A DNA stretch of 32,332 nucleotides. Origin: a virus. A program made the translations under genes and the position numbers. The DNA is taken from positions 1-32,332 of the IMG/VR virus record IMGVR_UViG_3300042691_016996; one strand, given 5' to 3'. Each line of letters starts with the position of its first letter. Positions within the stretch are counted from its first letter, which is position 1. The notes beneath the pieces were generated by a model that saw only the letters and a program-made list of their open reading frames with translations, was not told where the DNA came from and did no database searches. Below, in pieces: positions 8,267-15,961 of this stretch.

Positions 8267-10261
8267 ATGCCTCCAGTCGCTGTTGCTGTCGCTGCTGCTG
8301 CTGCATCAACAGCGGCGGCATCGTCTTTAACGGTTTTTGCATTTGGTAGTTTTTATCTTGGATCTGGTTTGCTTGCCAGTTCGATAGCGGGTGGAGTTGT
8401 TGGCTTCGCCGTTCAAAGAATAGGCGGCTCTATTATTGGCGGTGGCAAAAAACCGCGCGGGGGGGCAGCAGGCGCAGCGCCATCATTTGATAACGGTCTT
8501 CGCCAAGTTGTTAGATTGTCCGATGCAAGCCATAAAATAGTATATGGCCGCGCACGCGTAGGAGGTCATCTCGCTTATATCGAAACCTATCCTACCGCGC
8601 CTGATTCTACCGGGGCATCGCAGACGGGTGATAATTTGTTTCTGCACATGGCGATTATCCACGCAGGCCATGAATGCGATGCGGTGGAGCAGGTTTATAT
8701 CAATGATGACTTAGTCACGCTTGATGCAAATGGCTTTGTCAACGAAGCGCCTTATAAAAAAGACGGCAAATCTTACGTCAGGATTATCCATCGCTTAGGC
8801 ACTGACACACAGGTTGCGATTCCTCAAATGCAGGCGGAATGCACAAACTGGACGGCTGACCATAGACTGCGCGGCCTTTGCTACAGCTATGTCAGGATGC
8901 AATGGAATCCGGATATCTTTGTAAACGGAATACCAACTATTAACGTGGTGCTGCGCGGTAAAAAGGTTTTTGATCCTCGCACCAGCCTGATTGCATGGTC
9001 TAATAACGCCGCGTTGATTGCCCGTGATTATATTACCAGTAGGGACGTTGCGAATATACCTTATGGTTTCGGCGCGGTAGCAAGTGAAGTTGATGACGCA
9101 TTTACAATTGCCGCAGCCAATATTTGCGATGAGCTAATCACAAAGCTCGATAGCACTACCATGCCACGATATACCTGCAACGGGGTAGTTGATACCGAGC
9201 AGACGGTACTCGATAACCTTGAGTTATTGCTAAGCGCCATGGTGGGAACAGTCACCACACCTAAAGGGCAGTTTAGAATTCACGCGGGTGCCTATAACAC
9301 CCCAGAAACTGCCGTAATTGATGAATCATGGCTAACGGGCGCAATGCGTTCACGCAATAGGGTGGAGCGCCAGAGTATATTCAATGCGGTAAAGGGAAGG
9401 TATACGAACCCCGATAAAAACTGGCAGAATGATGACTTCCCCGCCATTACCAGCGCAGCGTTTCAGGCGCAGGATAATGGCGAACGAATCTTTACCGAGA
9501 TTGACTTGCCATTTACTACGGATGGTGAAGCGGCGCAGAGAATCGCTAAGATTATTTTAAGAAAAAGCCGCGAGCAAATATCCATCACTATGCCTTGTAA
9601 TTACAAGGCATTACAGTTCGCTGTGTGGGATGTGGTAAAAGTGAGCAATGCCGCACGCGGTTGGGTAGAAAAACCGTTTAGAATTACATCATTTAATTAC
9701 GAATTGCGCCAAGGCGTGACGCTTGAGCTGAGAGAGGAAAACGCAACGTCTTATGACTGGACGGCAAGCGATGCCGAGGCGATAGCAAGCGCACCGGATA
9801 CTGACCTGCCAAGTCCTTATGTGGTGGCTGTCCCGAGCTCAGTTGCTTACACATCCCGCGCCGTTAGCACCGTTGGCGGCGATACGGTTTACAACCTTGT
9901 GTTGACATGGGCGGCATACGGAAACAGCTACGTTACAAACGGCGGTCAATTCGAGATTCAGTTTAAAGAATCATCGATTGCGGATTGGCGGCCATCGTTT
10001 TTTGTATCGGGTGATTCTACCTTTGCAGACATTCCAAACACATCACCAAACGTTGAATACGACCTGAGAATCCGCGCCGTGAACGTGCTTGGCGTGCGCT
10101 CTAACTGGGTCACAATTTTAGATGCTCTCATCGGGTCATCAGGCGGGGTTATCAATTCGCTTGATTGGGATTCGGTAGCAGCAACAGCAACTTTCTTTAA
10201 CGACTGGGACAGCGTGGCTGCACCAGAAAGCTTCACCAATGATTGGGGTTCAGTCGCATGA
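8267..10261 (+). CDS. Tail tip / host specificity protein (J-like)
   Basis: 664 residues. The N-terminus is a hydrophobic Ala/Gly-rich segment (about 1-65), then comes the region GAAPSFDNGLRQVVRLSD and KIVYGRARVGGHLAY found at the start of lambda J-like tip proteins. The middle (residues ~100-520) holds the hub-like folds. Residues ~525-625 resemble a fibronectin III-like domain (YNLVLTWAAYGNSY, EYDLRIRAVNVLGVRSNWV). The C-terminus has three 13-residue repeats beginning DWDSVA, DWDSVA and DWGSVA. It likely contacts the host surface and seals the tube. The ATG directly follows the previous stop, and the next gene overlaps by ATGA. Confidence 0.85.
   Translation: MPPVAVAVAAAAASTAAASSLTVFAFGSFYLGSGLLASSIAGGVVGFAVQRIGGSIIGGGKKPRGGAAGAAPSFDNGLRQVVRLSDASHKIVYGRARVGGHLAYIETYPTAPDSTGASQTGDNLFLHMAIIHAGHECDAVEQVYINDDLVTLDANGFVNEAPYKKDGKSYVRIIHRLGTDTQVAIPQMQAECTNWTADHRLRGLCYSYVRMQWNPDIFVNGIPTINVVLRGKKVFDPRTSLIAWSNNAALIARDYITSRDVANIPYGFGAVASEVDDAFTIAAANICDELITKLDSTTMPRYTCNGVVDTEQTVLDNLELLLSAMVGTVTTPKGQFRIHAGAYNTPETAVIDESWLTGAMRSRNRVERQSIFNAVKGRYTNPDKNWQNDDFPAITSAAFQAQDNGERIFTEIDLPFTTDGEAAQRIAKIILRKSREQISITMPCNYKALQFAVWDVVKVSNAARGWVEKPFRITSFNYELRQGVTLELREENATSYDWTASDAEAIASAPDTDLPSPYVVAVPSSVAYTSRAVSTVGGDTVYNLVLTWAAYGNSYVTNGGQFEIQFKESSIADWRPSFFVSGDSTFADIPNTSPNVEYDLRIRAVNVLGVRSNWVTILDALIGSSGGVINSLDWDSVAATATFFNDWDSVAAPESFTNDWGSVA
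10158..10256 (+). repeat. Three tandem 13-residue repeats at tip protein C-terminus
   Basis: The final ~33 residues of the tip protein read as DW[D/G]SVAAxxxFxN repeated with a 13-residue period, the last copy truncated at DWGSVA. Nucleotide copies have diverged at synonymous sites, so selection appears to act on the protein. Likely a fibre-docking tail or oligomerisation element; this function is inferred. Confidence 0.6.
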
Positions 10262-11280
10262 CGGCAACACAAACACGATTAAGACGCGGCACTAACGCAC
10301 AAGTCAATGCTATGACTCCGGCCAGCTCTGAGGTGGTGCATGACACAACAAACAATCGCTTAAACGTAGGAAACGGCTCCACGGCTGGCGGCTTTCCGAT
10401 TCCAAACTTCCGTGACCTACAGCAATCAGCATTCATCACCGGAACGGTAGGCGGCACGGCAAACGCTATCACGCTAACCCTTGTTCCCGCTCTCGCTGCT
10501 TATGCTAACGGCGTGCGTCTCATTTTCAAAGCGACCGCAAACAATACTGGCGCAACCACAATCAACGTAAACGGCCTAGGCGCACGAAACATATTTAAGC
10601 TCTCCGGCACGTCACTCGTGGCGTGTACGGGCGGCGAAATCATATCAGGCGCATGGTACGAGATTATAGACGATGGCACGCAGTTTCAGCTTGCGGGTGG
10701 TGTTGGTGGCGGCGTTACGGTTACGAGGCAGGTGTTTTTATCATCAGGCACCTACACCGCACCATCAAATCTTATTAGCGCCGATGTGGAAGTAGTAGGC
10801 GGCGGCGGTGGTGGTGGTGCGGGTGCCAATATTGGAACAGGCGGCGGCGCTGGGGGCTATGCAAAAAAGATATTCACGGCAGCCGCTATAGGGGCAAGCC
10901 AGACGGTCACGATAGGTGCGGGAGGCGCGAGCGGAGCTGCGGGTGGAACTACTACTTTTGGCGCAATTCTACAAGCAACAGGCGGTGGCGGCGGCTTTGG
11001 CACAAGCGGATTTGGTGGCGGCGGCGGAATCGGAAGTCTTGGCGATATTAATCTGACCGGAAATCACGGCGATCAATCTGGCACTCTTAACTTGGGCGGA
11101 AACGGCGGACAATCAATATTTGGCGGCAATGGTCGCGGCGGAAACCCCAGCGCAGCGGGTACAGCCGCAGCGGCAAATTCCGGATCTGGTGGTGGTGGCG
11201 CGGGCAACGCAGCTGGCGCAGGAAACGGAGGAGCGGGCGGTTCAGGCATTTGTATCGTTACAGAATATAGGAGAGGATAA
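10258..11280 (+). CDS. Glycine-rich tail fibre protein 1
   Basis: The ATG at 10258 overlaps the previous stop (ATGA); an in-frame TTG at 10243 is rejected as start. The product has 340 residues. The N-terminal ~50 (RLRRGTNAQVNAMTPASSEVV, then NNRLNVGNGSTAGG) match the Mtd_N-type domain that attaches fibre proteins to the tail. The middle is beta-rich (TGATTINVNGLGARNIFKL). From about residue 175 it is a Gly-rich domain with GGGGGGGAG runs, as in glycine-rich phage adhesins, ending CIVTEYRRG. Probable receptor-contacting fibre or tip adhesin. Confidence 0.78.
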   Translation: MTATQTRLRRGTNAQVNAMTPASSEVVHDTTNNRLNVGNGSTAGGFPIPNFRDLQQSAFITGTVGGTANAITLTLVPALAAYANGVRLIFKATANNTGATTINVNGLGARNIFKLSGTSLVACTGGEIISGAWYEIIDDGTQFQLAGGVGGGVTVTRQVFLSSGTYTAPSNLISADVEVVGGGGGGGAGANIGTGGGAGGYAKKIFTAAAIGASQTVTIGAGGASGAAGGTTTFGAILQATGGGGGFGTSGFGGGGGIGSLGDINLTGNHGDQSGTLNLGGNGGQSIFGGNGRGGNPSAAGTAAAANSGSGGGGAGNAAGAGNGGAGGSGICIVTEYRRG

Positions 11281-11450
11281 TGCAAGCGTCAATTATCGAC
11301 CTAAGCACCAATCAAATCGTTAATGTTATTGAGCTTGAGCCGGATGCGATATGGGAAGCGCCTGCCGGCCACATAGTTAAGTATATAGAAGCCGAAATAG
11401 GTAATGTTTTTGACCATAAAATACAAGCAGCAACAAAGGCGGAGAAATAA
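11280..11450 (+). CDS. Small hypothetical tail-module protein (56 aa)
   Basis: Reads from the ATG in TAATG at the end of the fibre gene to a TAA at 11448-11450. The product is MQASIIDLSTNQIVNVIELE followed by about 36 more residues ending ATKAEK. It is acidic, has no membrane segment, and fills an otherwise empty gap with 1-base overlap upstream and a 2-base gap downstream. Short proteins of this style lie beside fibre genes in other phages. Role unknown. Confidence 0.7.
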   Translation: MQASIIDLSTNQIVNVIELEPDAIWEAPAGHIVKYIEAEIGNVFDHKIQAATKAEK

Positions 11451-11452
11451 TT

Positions 11453-11815
11453 ATGACTACAATTCCGGGCACGCCTACCGAACCTTTGGTAATTGTCAAA
11501 GGCGCGACATTCGACCCCGTATTTACATGGCGCGATGAAAACGGCACAGCCATCAATCTCACTGGCTATACGGCAGCCAGATTCATGGCGCGTGAGGTTA
11601 TTGACTCAGCAACGCCATTTATCAGCCTATCGATAGGTAGTGGCATCACGTTAGGCGGCGCGGCGGGAACCATTACGCTAAACATGAGCGCGGCGGCTAC
11701 GGGCGCACTTACTCAGGATAAAGGCGTGTTTGAAATAGATGTGACCGACGGCAGCGGCAAAGTTACCTCGCTGGTTATCGGCGATTTGTTGCTTTATAAA
11801 AAGGTGGCAAGATGA
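11453..11815 (+). CDS. BppU-like baseplate/fibre accessory protein
   Basis: 120 residues. The pattern (IVKGATFDPVFTWRDENGTAINLTGYTA, and the end VFEIDVTDGSGKVTSLVIGDLLL) corresponds to a small beta-sandwich family seen in phage tail modules, similar to the N-terminal domain of baseplate upper protein BppU. It probably links fibres to the tail. The stop overlaps the next fibre start (ATGA). Confidence 0.68.
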   Translation: MTTIPGTPTEPLVIVKGATFDPVFTWRDENGTAINLTGYTAARFMAREVIDSATPFISLSIGSGITLGGAAGTITLNMSAAATGALTQDKGVFEIDVTDGSGKVTSLVIGDLLLYKKVAR

Positions 11816-13350
11816 GCGATACAATTATTGTTCAGAATAAAGTTATACAGACGCTTGAAACGCCATCGCAAACGGTATCGCTTAATAATCAAAAAATAGA
11901 CGTATTAACTAAAGGGATACAAGGCGCGGCAGGCATTGGCGTGCCAATCGGCGGAACAACAGGGCAGGCATTAGTAAAAAAATCAAATTCTGATTATGAT
12001 ACCGAGTGGGCGGCAGGCGGCGGCGGCGGAACTCCAGGCGGCGCTAATACACAGGTGCAATACAATAAATTAGGCGCACTTGCTGGCAGCCCGAACTTTA
12101 CTTTTAACGACGCAACATCAACCCTTGATGTAACAAACCAGATAGGCTCCGATGTTTTACAAGCAGCGTCCGAGCTAAGATTTGCTCCGGGCGGTTCATT
12201 TACGGCATCAATTTTCCCAGGCGCGCTCAATGGTGATGTGGTAATGACCACGCCGACTCAGCAAAACAGCGAGCCTAACAGCGCATGGATTTTTGATTCA
12301 GCTGGCATTGGCTCGTTTGTTTCTGTCTTGGCCGCACAAAACACGCTATTTGGCGTTGGCTTCGTCACCGGAACAACAACGGTTACAACGGCTATCGGCC
12401 TGAGCATTGATACCCACTATCAAAACCTAACGATTAGTGGCGCTGGCTCAATTAATACGAACGGCTGGCGGTGTTTTGTTCGTGGGGTGCTAAATGTTAA
12501 TACTGGTGGCTCGTCAGCTATTCACAGAGATGGCGGAGACGGAACAAGCGCACCAGCAAACAGCGGAACAGGCGGTTCTGCCGGCACGACTCGTTCGAGC
12601 TTTACCATGGGCGGTGGCGGCGCGGCAACGGGCGGGGCGGCAGGGCAAACGGGAGCAGGCGCAAACGCAGCAGGCACGAGCGCAATCACCATTGGCTACG
12701 GTAACGTAGGTGGTACAGGCGGCAGTGGTGGAGCTGGAACAAGCGGGGGCGGTGGCATTTCGACAGCTGCTGGAATTATCACAACCATTGCCATTAAACG
12801 TCATGCAGATGTCAATTTCCTGCAAGGCAATACCCTTGTTCTGGGTGGAACGGGCGGAAGCGGCGGTTCTGGTGGCGGCGGTGACGGCGTAAACGTAGGG
12901 GGTGGTGGCGGTGGTGGAGGCTCTGGCGCAGGCGTGTGTATGATTTTTGCCTACGTCATCCAAACCAGCGCAAGCACAGCAGCCGGTGTATTCTCGGCTC
13001 GTGGTGGCTCTGGTGGTAACGGTTCTACTCGCACCGTAGGCACTGTAGGCGGCGGCGGCGGAGGCGGAGGCGGTGGTGGTGGCGGTCTGTTCGTTGTCTG
13101 TATGCACCGCAGCGGAGACCCTGTATTAGAAGGACTCAGAGCAGACGGCGGCAAGGGCGGCAATGGTGGAAACGGAACCAACGCAAACGGAAACGGTGGC
13201 ACAGCAGGAACGGGCGGATATTGCAGCCTCACTGTTCTTTCCAACAACACGGTTGGTAGCATTCTAACACAAAGCGCATCAGGCACCGCACCAACCGCAC
13301 CGCTTGGAACAACTGGCGGCGTAGGCGGCGTATCGAGGATTACACTATGA
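11812..13350 (+). CDS. Glycine-rich tail fibre protein 2
   Basis: 512 residues. The N-terminus includes a GIQGAAGIGVPIGGTTGQAL stretch followed by VKKSNSDYDTEWA, a common phage tail fibre linker. After about residue 150 there is a beta-rich region and then long Gly-rich stretches (for example GGTGGSGGAGTSGGGG, and a run of 12 Gly near residue 418), interrupted by hydrophobic strands such as AGVCMIFAYVIQTSAST and LFVVCMHRSGDPVLEGLRADG. It is similar in style to the 10258-11280 product. Probable adhesin. The GGC/GGA/GGT runs are low-complexity DNA in which length variation is plausible. Confidence 0.75.
   Translation: MSDTIIVQNKVIQTLETPSQTVSLNNQKIDVLTKGIQGAAGIGVPIGGTTGQALVKKSNSDYDTEWAAGGGGGTPGGANTQVQYNKLGALAGSPNFTFNDATSTLDVTNQIGSDVLQAASELRFAPGGSFTASIFPGALNGDVVMTTPTQQNSEPNSAWIFDSAGIGSFVSVLAAQNTLFGVGFVTGTTTVTTAIGLSIDTHYQNLTISGAGSINTNGWRCFVRGVLNVNTGGSSAIHRDGGDGTSAPANSGTGGSAGTTRSSFTMGGGGAATGGAAGQTGAGANAAGTSAITIGYGNVGGTGGSGGAGTSGGGGISTAAGIITTIAIKRHADVNFLQGNTLVLGGTGGSGGSGGGGDGVNVGGGGGGGGSGAGVCMIFAYVIQTSASTAAGVFSARGGSGGNGSTRTVGTVGGGGGGGGGGGGGLFVVCMHRSGDPVLEGLRADGGKGGNGGNGTNANGNGGTAGTGGYCSLTVLSNNTVGSILTQSASGTAPTAPLGTTGGVGGVSRITL
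13047..13087 (+). repeat. Poly-glycine codon tract (GGN microsatellite)
   Basis: A run of GGC, GGA and GGT codons encodes a block of about 12 consecutive Gly residues in fibre protein 2. Such tracts can expand or contract in frame. Confidence 0.7.
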
Positions 13351-13787
13351 GGACACCAGATTTTCAGCAAAATGGTTTCGATGGCTACAACATTAATGTT
13401 GACGGCCAAGTCATCGGCACGTGGGTGAACACCGACAACGAGCCGCCCGAGCGTGTCGAGCAGATGATGAACTACCTCGAAGCCAACATGACAACACGGC
13501 AGGACGTTGCGCAAATGCCAACCCTTATCACCAAGGGGCAGCTTATTAGGGCACTTTATCAGCTTCATGGCATTACAGCGGAACAATTAGACACCGCTGT
13601 TTACGCAGTAATTGACCAGCTACCCGCTCAATTTGACAAAACCGCGCTGCAATATCTCTGGAGATACTCAAACGATATTGACATGACAAAGCCAGAAACC
13701 CTTATGCTTATGGATGCGGTGGCTGGCGCTCTTGGTTTAACTCAGCAACAAGTGCCTGAAGGCATCTTACTGGCGGCAACGTTATGA
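13347..13787 (+). CDS. Hypothetical protein after fibre genes (146 aa)
   Basis: 146 residues. The N-terminal 50 (NGFDGYNINVDGQVIGTWVN, PPERVEQMMNYLEANM) look like a short mixed alpha/beta unit; the remainder is helical (QLIRALYQLHGITAEQLD, then QFDKTALQYLWRYSNDID). No Cys, signal or membrane segment. It is coupled to both neighbours by overlaps (ATGA upstream; 4 bases downstream). It may act as a fibre chaperone given its position, but that is a guess. Confidence 0.62.
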   Translation: MRTPDFQQNGFDGYNINVDGQVIGTWVNTDNEPPERVEQMMNYLEANMTTRQDVAQMPTLITKGQLIRALYQLHGITAEQLDTAVYAVIDQLPAQFDKTALQYLWRYSNDIDMTKPETLMLMDAVAGALGLTQQQVPEGILLAATL

Positions 13788-14290
13788 TTGAGATTATCGC
13801 AGCATCTATCATCCATCGCATCCGTGGCGGTGGGTTTATTAAACTCCCACAAGGCCGCAGCGACGACATTGCCGCTTTGTTCTTTGGCCTGCTGTGCTGG
13901 TACATCACTCAGAACCCATGGGCTATCTTGGTATTGGGCGGTGCTTATCGCCTTGCCGAGTCATTTGGCTGGGGTCAATGGGTAGGCGTGGCTGTAGGTG
14001 GAAACCTAGTGCCGCGCAAGGGCGTGATTGATGACCTGCTAAGGGAGCTTGAGCCAGAGCCAGACTTGTGGGCTGGGCTTGGCCTGACGATTCGCGGACT
14101 GATGTTTGGCGGCATTATGTTTGTGGCCATGCTTCCCTTCGACCAAGTGGCGGCGGTGAAGCTCTTTATCATCTGCCCGTTCATGCCGCTGGCTTACTTC
14201 GCAACCCGCCTGCTCAAGAAGACCCCCGATGAGCGCTGGGCAATTGGTGAATATATCTATGGGGCGATGATAGGGCTGGCGCTATGGTAG
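13784..14290 (+). CDS. Multi-spanning membrane protein (lysis region)
   Basis: 168 residues with at least three likely membrane segments: around IAALFFGLLCWYI (~30-45), GLTIRGLMFGGIMFVAMLPF (~100-120) and VKLFIICPFMPLAYFATRL (~125-145), plus a hydrophobic C-terminal end (YGAMIGLALW). It directly precedes the coiled-coil membrane protein and endolysin, so it may be the holin or a holin modulator, although it is long for a simple holin. No recognised family. Confidence 0.6.
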   Translation: MIEIIAASIIHRIRGGGFIKLPQGRSDDIAALFFGLLCWYITQNPWAILVLGGAYRLAESFGWGQWVGVAVGGNLVPRKGVIDDLLRELEPEPDLWAGLGLTIRGLMFGGIMFVAMLPFDQVAAVKLFIICPFMPLAYFATRLLKKTPDERWAIGEYIYGAMIGLALW

Positions 14291-14520
14291 ACGACCACGG
14301 AGCGAGAATTGCAGTGTTAGAGACGCAGCACAAATTCCATCAGGCAACGCTTACGGACGTTACCGAGCAGCTGGAAAAGCTCAACGCCAGCGTGACGCAA
14401 ATCAACAGCAAGTTGGATAAAAACATGGGGTTTATTGCTGGCGCAGCGTTTGCCTTTAGCGCAATCGGCGCGGTGATTGGTATGACCAGCGCGGCTATTT
14501 TTAAAAGGCTCGTAGAATGA
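14284..14520 (+). CDS. Holin-like protein (coiled coil plus one TM)
   Basis: 78 residues: an N-terminal helix (HGARIAVLETQHKFHQATL, LEKLNASVTQINSKLDKN) with heptad-like spacing, then one membrane segment (MGFIAGAAFAFSAIGAVIGM, ~49-70) and a short basic end. This resembles XhlA-like or class III holin proteins. Its position directly before the endolysin (stop overlaps endolysin ATG) supports a lysis role. The actual pore former could instead be the protein encoded just upstream. Confidence 0.65.
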   Translation: MVDDHGARIAVLETQHKFHQATLTDVTEQLEKLNASVTQINSKLDKNMGFIAGAAFAFSAIGAVIGMTSAAIFKRLVE

Positions 14521-15188
14521 GAAAACTTACCCGCGAAGGAATTGAGAAGATTAAACAATTCGAGGGTCTGAAGCTCACTGCGTATCAATGCAGCGCCGGA
14601 GTTTGGACGATTGGTTATGGCCATACGTCAACTGCCAAGAAAGGGATGAAGATTACAGAGGAAGAGGCAGAGTCTTTGCTATACGCTGACCTCGAGGTGT
14701 TTGAAAGCGCCGTTGATAGACTTGTACAAGTTAAGCTAACGGAGTGGCAATTTTCCGCGCTGGTGTCGTTTGCTTTTAATGTGGGTGTAAGGGCTTTCGA
14801 GAAGTCCACACTGCTTAAAAAGCTCAACGCAGGTAATTATGATGCTGTCCCTGCGCAACTCATGCGCTGGAACAAGACAAAGGGCAAGGTCGTGGCCGGA
14901 CTTACCAACCGCCGCGCAGCCGAAGCTGGCATGTGGGCAAAGGGTTCGTTTGTAGAATCCAGCACCACGAAAGCGGAAGCTAAAGACAAGCCGCTTGCGA
15001 AAAGCCGCGAGGTGATGGGTGGAACGGTAGCGGGCGGCATGGTCACGGCCACCGCTGTGATTAACGAGACGGCAGCGCAGATTGAGCCGCTCGCAATGTA
15101 CTCAGAAACCATCAAAACAGTGTTTCTTGTCATCGCCCTGCTGGGCATAGGACTTGCCATGTATGCCCGTGTTACCCGCGATAATTAA
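14517..15188 (+). CDS. GH24 endolysin with C-terminal membrane segment
   Basis: 223 residues. Residues 1-140 form a phage lysozyme (GH24) domain that cleaves the glycan strands of peptidoglycan. The catalytic arrangement is Glu16 (QFEGLKL), Cys25 in the usual Asp/Cys position (eight residues later) and Thr31 (VWTIGYGHT). QFSALVSFAFNVG and RRAAEAGMW are the other family motifs. Residues ~145-195 are a linker and a Gly/Ala-rich part, and ~199-218 (TVFLVIALLGIGLAMYA) is a membrane segment. No N-terminal signal is present, so release would depend on a holin, while the C-terminal segment could tether it to the inner membrane. Confidence 0.9.
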   Translation: MRKLTREGIEKIKQFEGLKLTAYQCSAGVWTIGYGHTSTAKKGMKITEEEAESLLYADLEVFESAVDRLVQVKLTEWQFSALVSFAFNVGVRAFEKSTLLKKLNAGNYDAVPAQLMRWNKTKGKVVAGLTNRRAAEAGMWAKGSFVESSTTKAEAKDKPLAKSREVMGGTVAGGMVTATAVINETAAQIEPLAMYSETIKTVFLVIALLGIGLAMYARVTRDN

Positions 15189-15567
15189 ATACTGGAAGCC
15201 GCTGGCCGTTAGCCTTGCCTGCGTGGTGCTGTACGCATGGGGCTACCTCAACGGTATAAATAACGAAAAAGACGCATGGCAGGAAGCCAGACTTAAAGCC
15301 ACCGAGCGCAATTTAAAAATTAACAATGAGGTATCCGATGAACTACAAAAACGCTATGGCATTAGCCGTAATCGCTGCAATGACCTCCGCCTGCGCGCCT
15401 CCGGTCGCCTGTTCATTTGTCCCACCGGCAGATGTGATGCAGGAGCCAGCTCAAAGGGATTTTCTGGGGACTTGGGAGAAGATGTTACCAAAATGATTTG
15501 CGATGCCGAGTTGCAGACCGAGCAGCTCATTGCCTGTCAACAGTGGATCCGAGCTAACATGAGGTGA
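15163..15567 (+). CDS. Rz-like inner-membrane spanin
   Basis: 134 residues from the ATG at 15163; an in-frame TTG at 15154 is less likely. It overlaps the endolysin end by 26 bases. A single N-terminal membrane segment (WKPLAVSLACVVLYAWGYL, ~11-29) precedes a charged periplasmic helix (KDAWQEARLKATERNLKINN) and a C-terminal CDAELQTEQLIACQQWIRA stretch typical of Rz. It would disrupt the outer membrane together with the embedded Rz1 lipoprotein after peptidoglycan is degraded. Assignment rests on topology, position and the embedded partner. Confidence 0.78.
   Translation: MPVLPAIIKYWKPLAVSLACVVLYAWGYLNGINNEKDAWQEARLKATERNLKINNEVSDELQKRYGISRNRCNDLRLRASGRLFICPTGRCDAGASSKGFSGDLGEDVTKMICDAELQTEQLIACQQWIRANMR
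15338..15496 (+). CDS. Rz1-like outer-membrane lipoprotein, embedded in Rz
   Basis: A 52-residue frame lies wholly inside Rz in the +1 frame. The ATG at 15338 has GAGGT about 5-7 bases upstream. The product starts MNYKNAMALAVIAAMTSACA: a basic N-terminus, hydrophobic core and lipobox TSAC with Cys19 as the lipidation site. The mature part is short and has several Pro residues (APPVACSFVPPADVMQEP). This is the nested Rz1 arrangement of lambda. Very good fit despite its small size. Confidence 0.82.
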   Translation: MNYKNAMALAVIAAMTSACAPPVACSFVPPADVMQEPAQRDFLGTWEKMLPK

Positions 15568-15571
15568 AGCC

Positions 15572-15961
15572 ATGCCGGAGATGATACGCGGTCACAACTA
15601 CATGAGAGTAGACCCCACCACGCTCCGGCGGATCAATCGCTCACAATACAAGACAATGTCGGTAGAAGCGGCAGAGAGGGGCATCAGAAAGCTGATAGGC
15701 GTATCCCTCACCCGCTACCAGTTCTCCGCGCTGGTGAGTTTCCTAATCAGTGTGGGAGCGAAAGAGTTTAGGAAGTCGGAAGTCTACAAGCTAACGGTAA
15801 AGGGGCAATTCTTACTGGCAGCCGAAAGATTCTCTGATTATCGAATCGGAACGGATGGGAAAGAAGATAAAGAGCTAATGCGCCGCAGGGAATATGAGCG
15901 CAGGCTATACACGCACCCAGTGATTGTAACCAATACGGGCAAAACTGGAGGTGTAGAATGA
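15572..15961 (+). CDS. Lysozyme-fold paralog lacking the catalytic segment
   Basis: 129 residues. The region MSVEAAERGIRKLIGVSLTRYQFSALVSFLISVGAKEFRK aligns with the endolysin segment ending QFSALVSFAFNVGVRAFEK, and RREYERRLY aligns with the RRAAEAGMW end. The Glu-8-Cys/Asp-5-Thr catalytic segment at the endolysin N-terminus is absent, replaced by 28 unrelated residues (GHNYMRVDPTTLRRINR). It is therefore probably inactive as a glycosidase. It could be a regulator or inhibitor of the endolysin, a structural tail-tip lysozyme relic, or a decaying duplicate. The frame is intact and coupled to the next gene (ATGA). Confidence 0.68.
   Translation: MPEMIRGHNYMRVDPTTLRRINRSQYKTMSVEAAERGIRKLIGVSLTRYQFSALVSFLISVGAKEFRKSEVYKLTVKGQFLLAAERFSDYRIGTDGKEDKELMRRREYERRLYTHPVIVTNTGKTGGVE

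Noticed and set aside
12514-13586. Long antisense frames (197 and 211 aa) opposite the glycine-rich fibre gene
   Set aside because: They are Thr/Ala/Cys-rich or Pro-rich mirror images of GGN codon runs, without ribosome binding sites, and oppose a well-supported gene.
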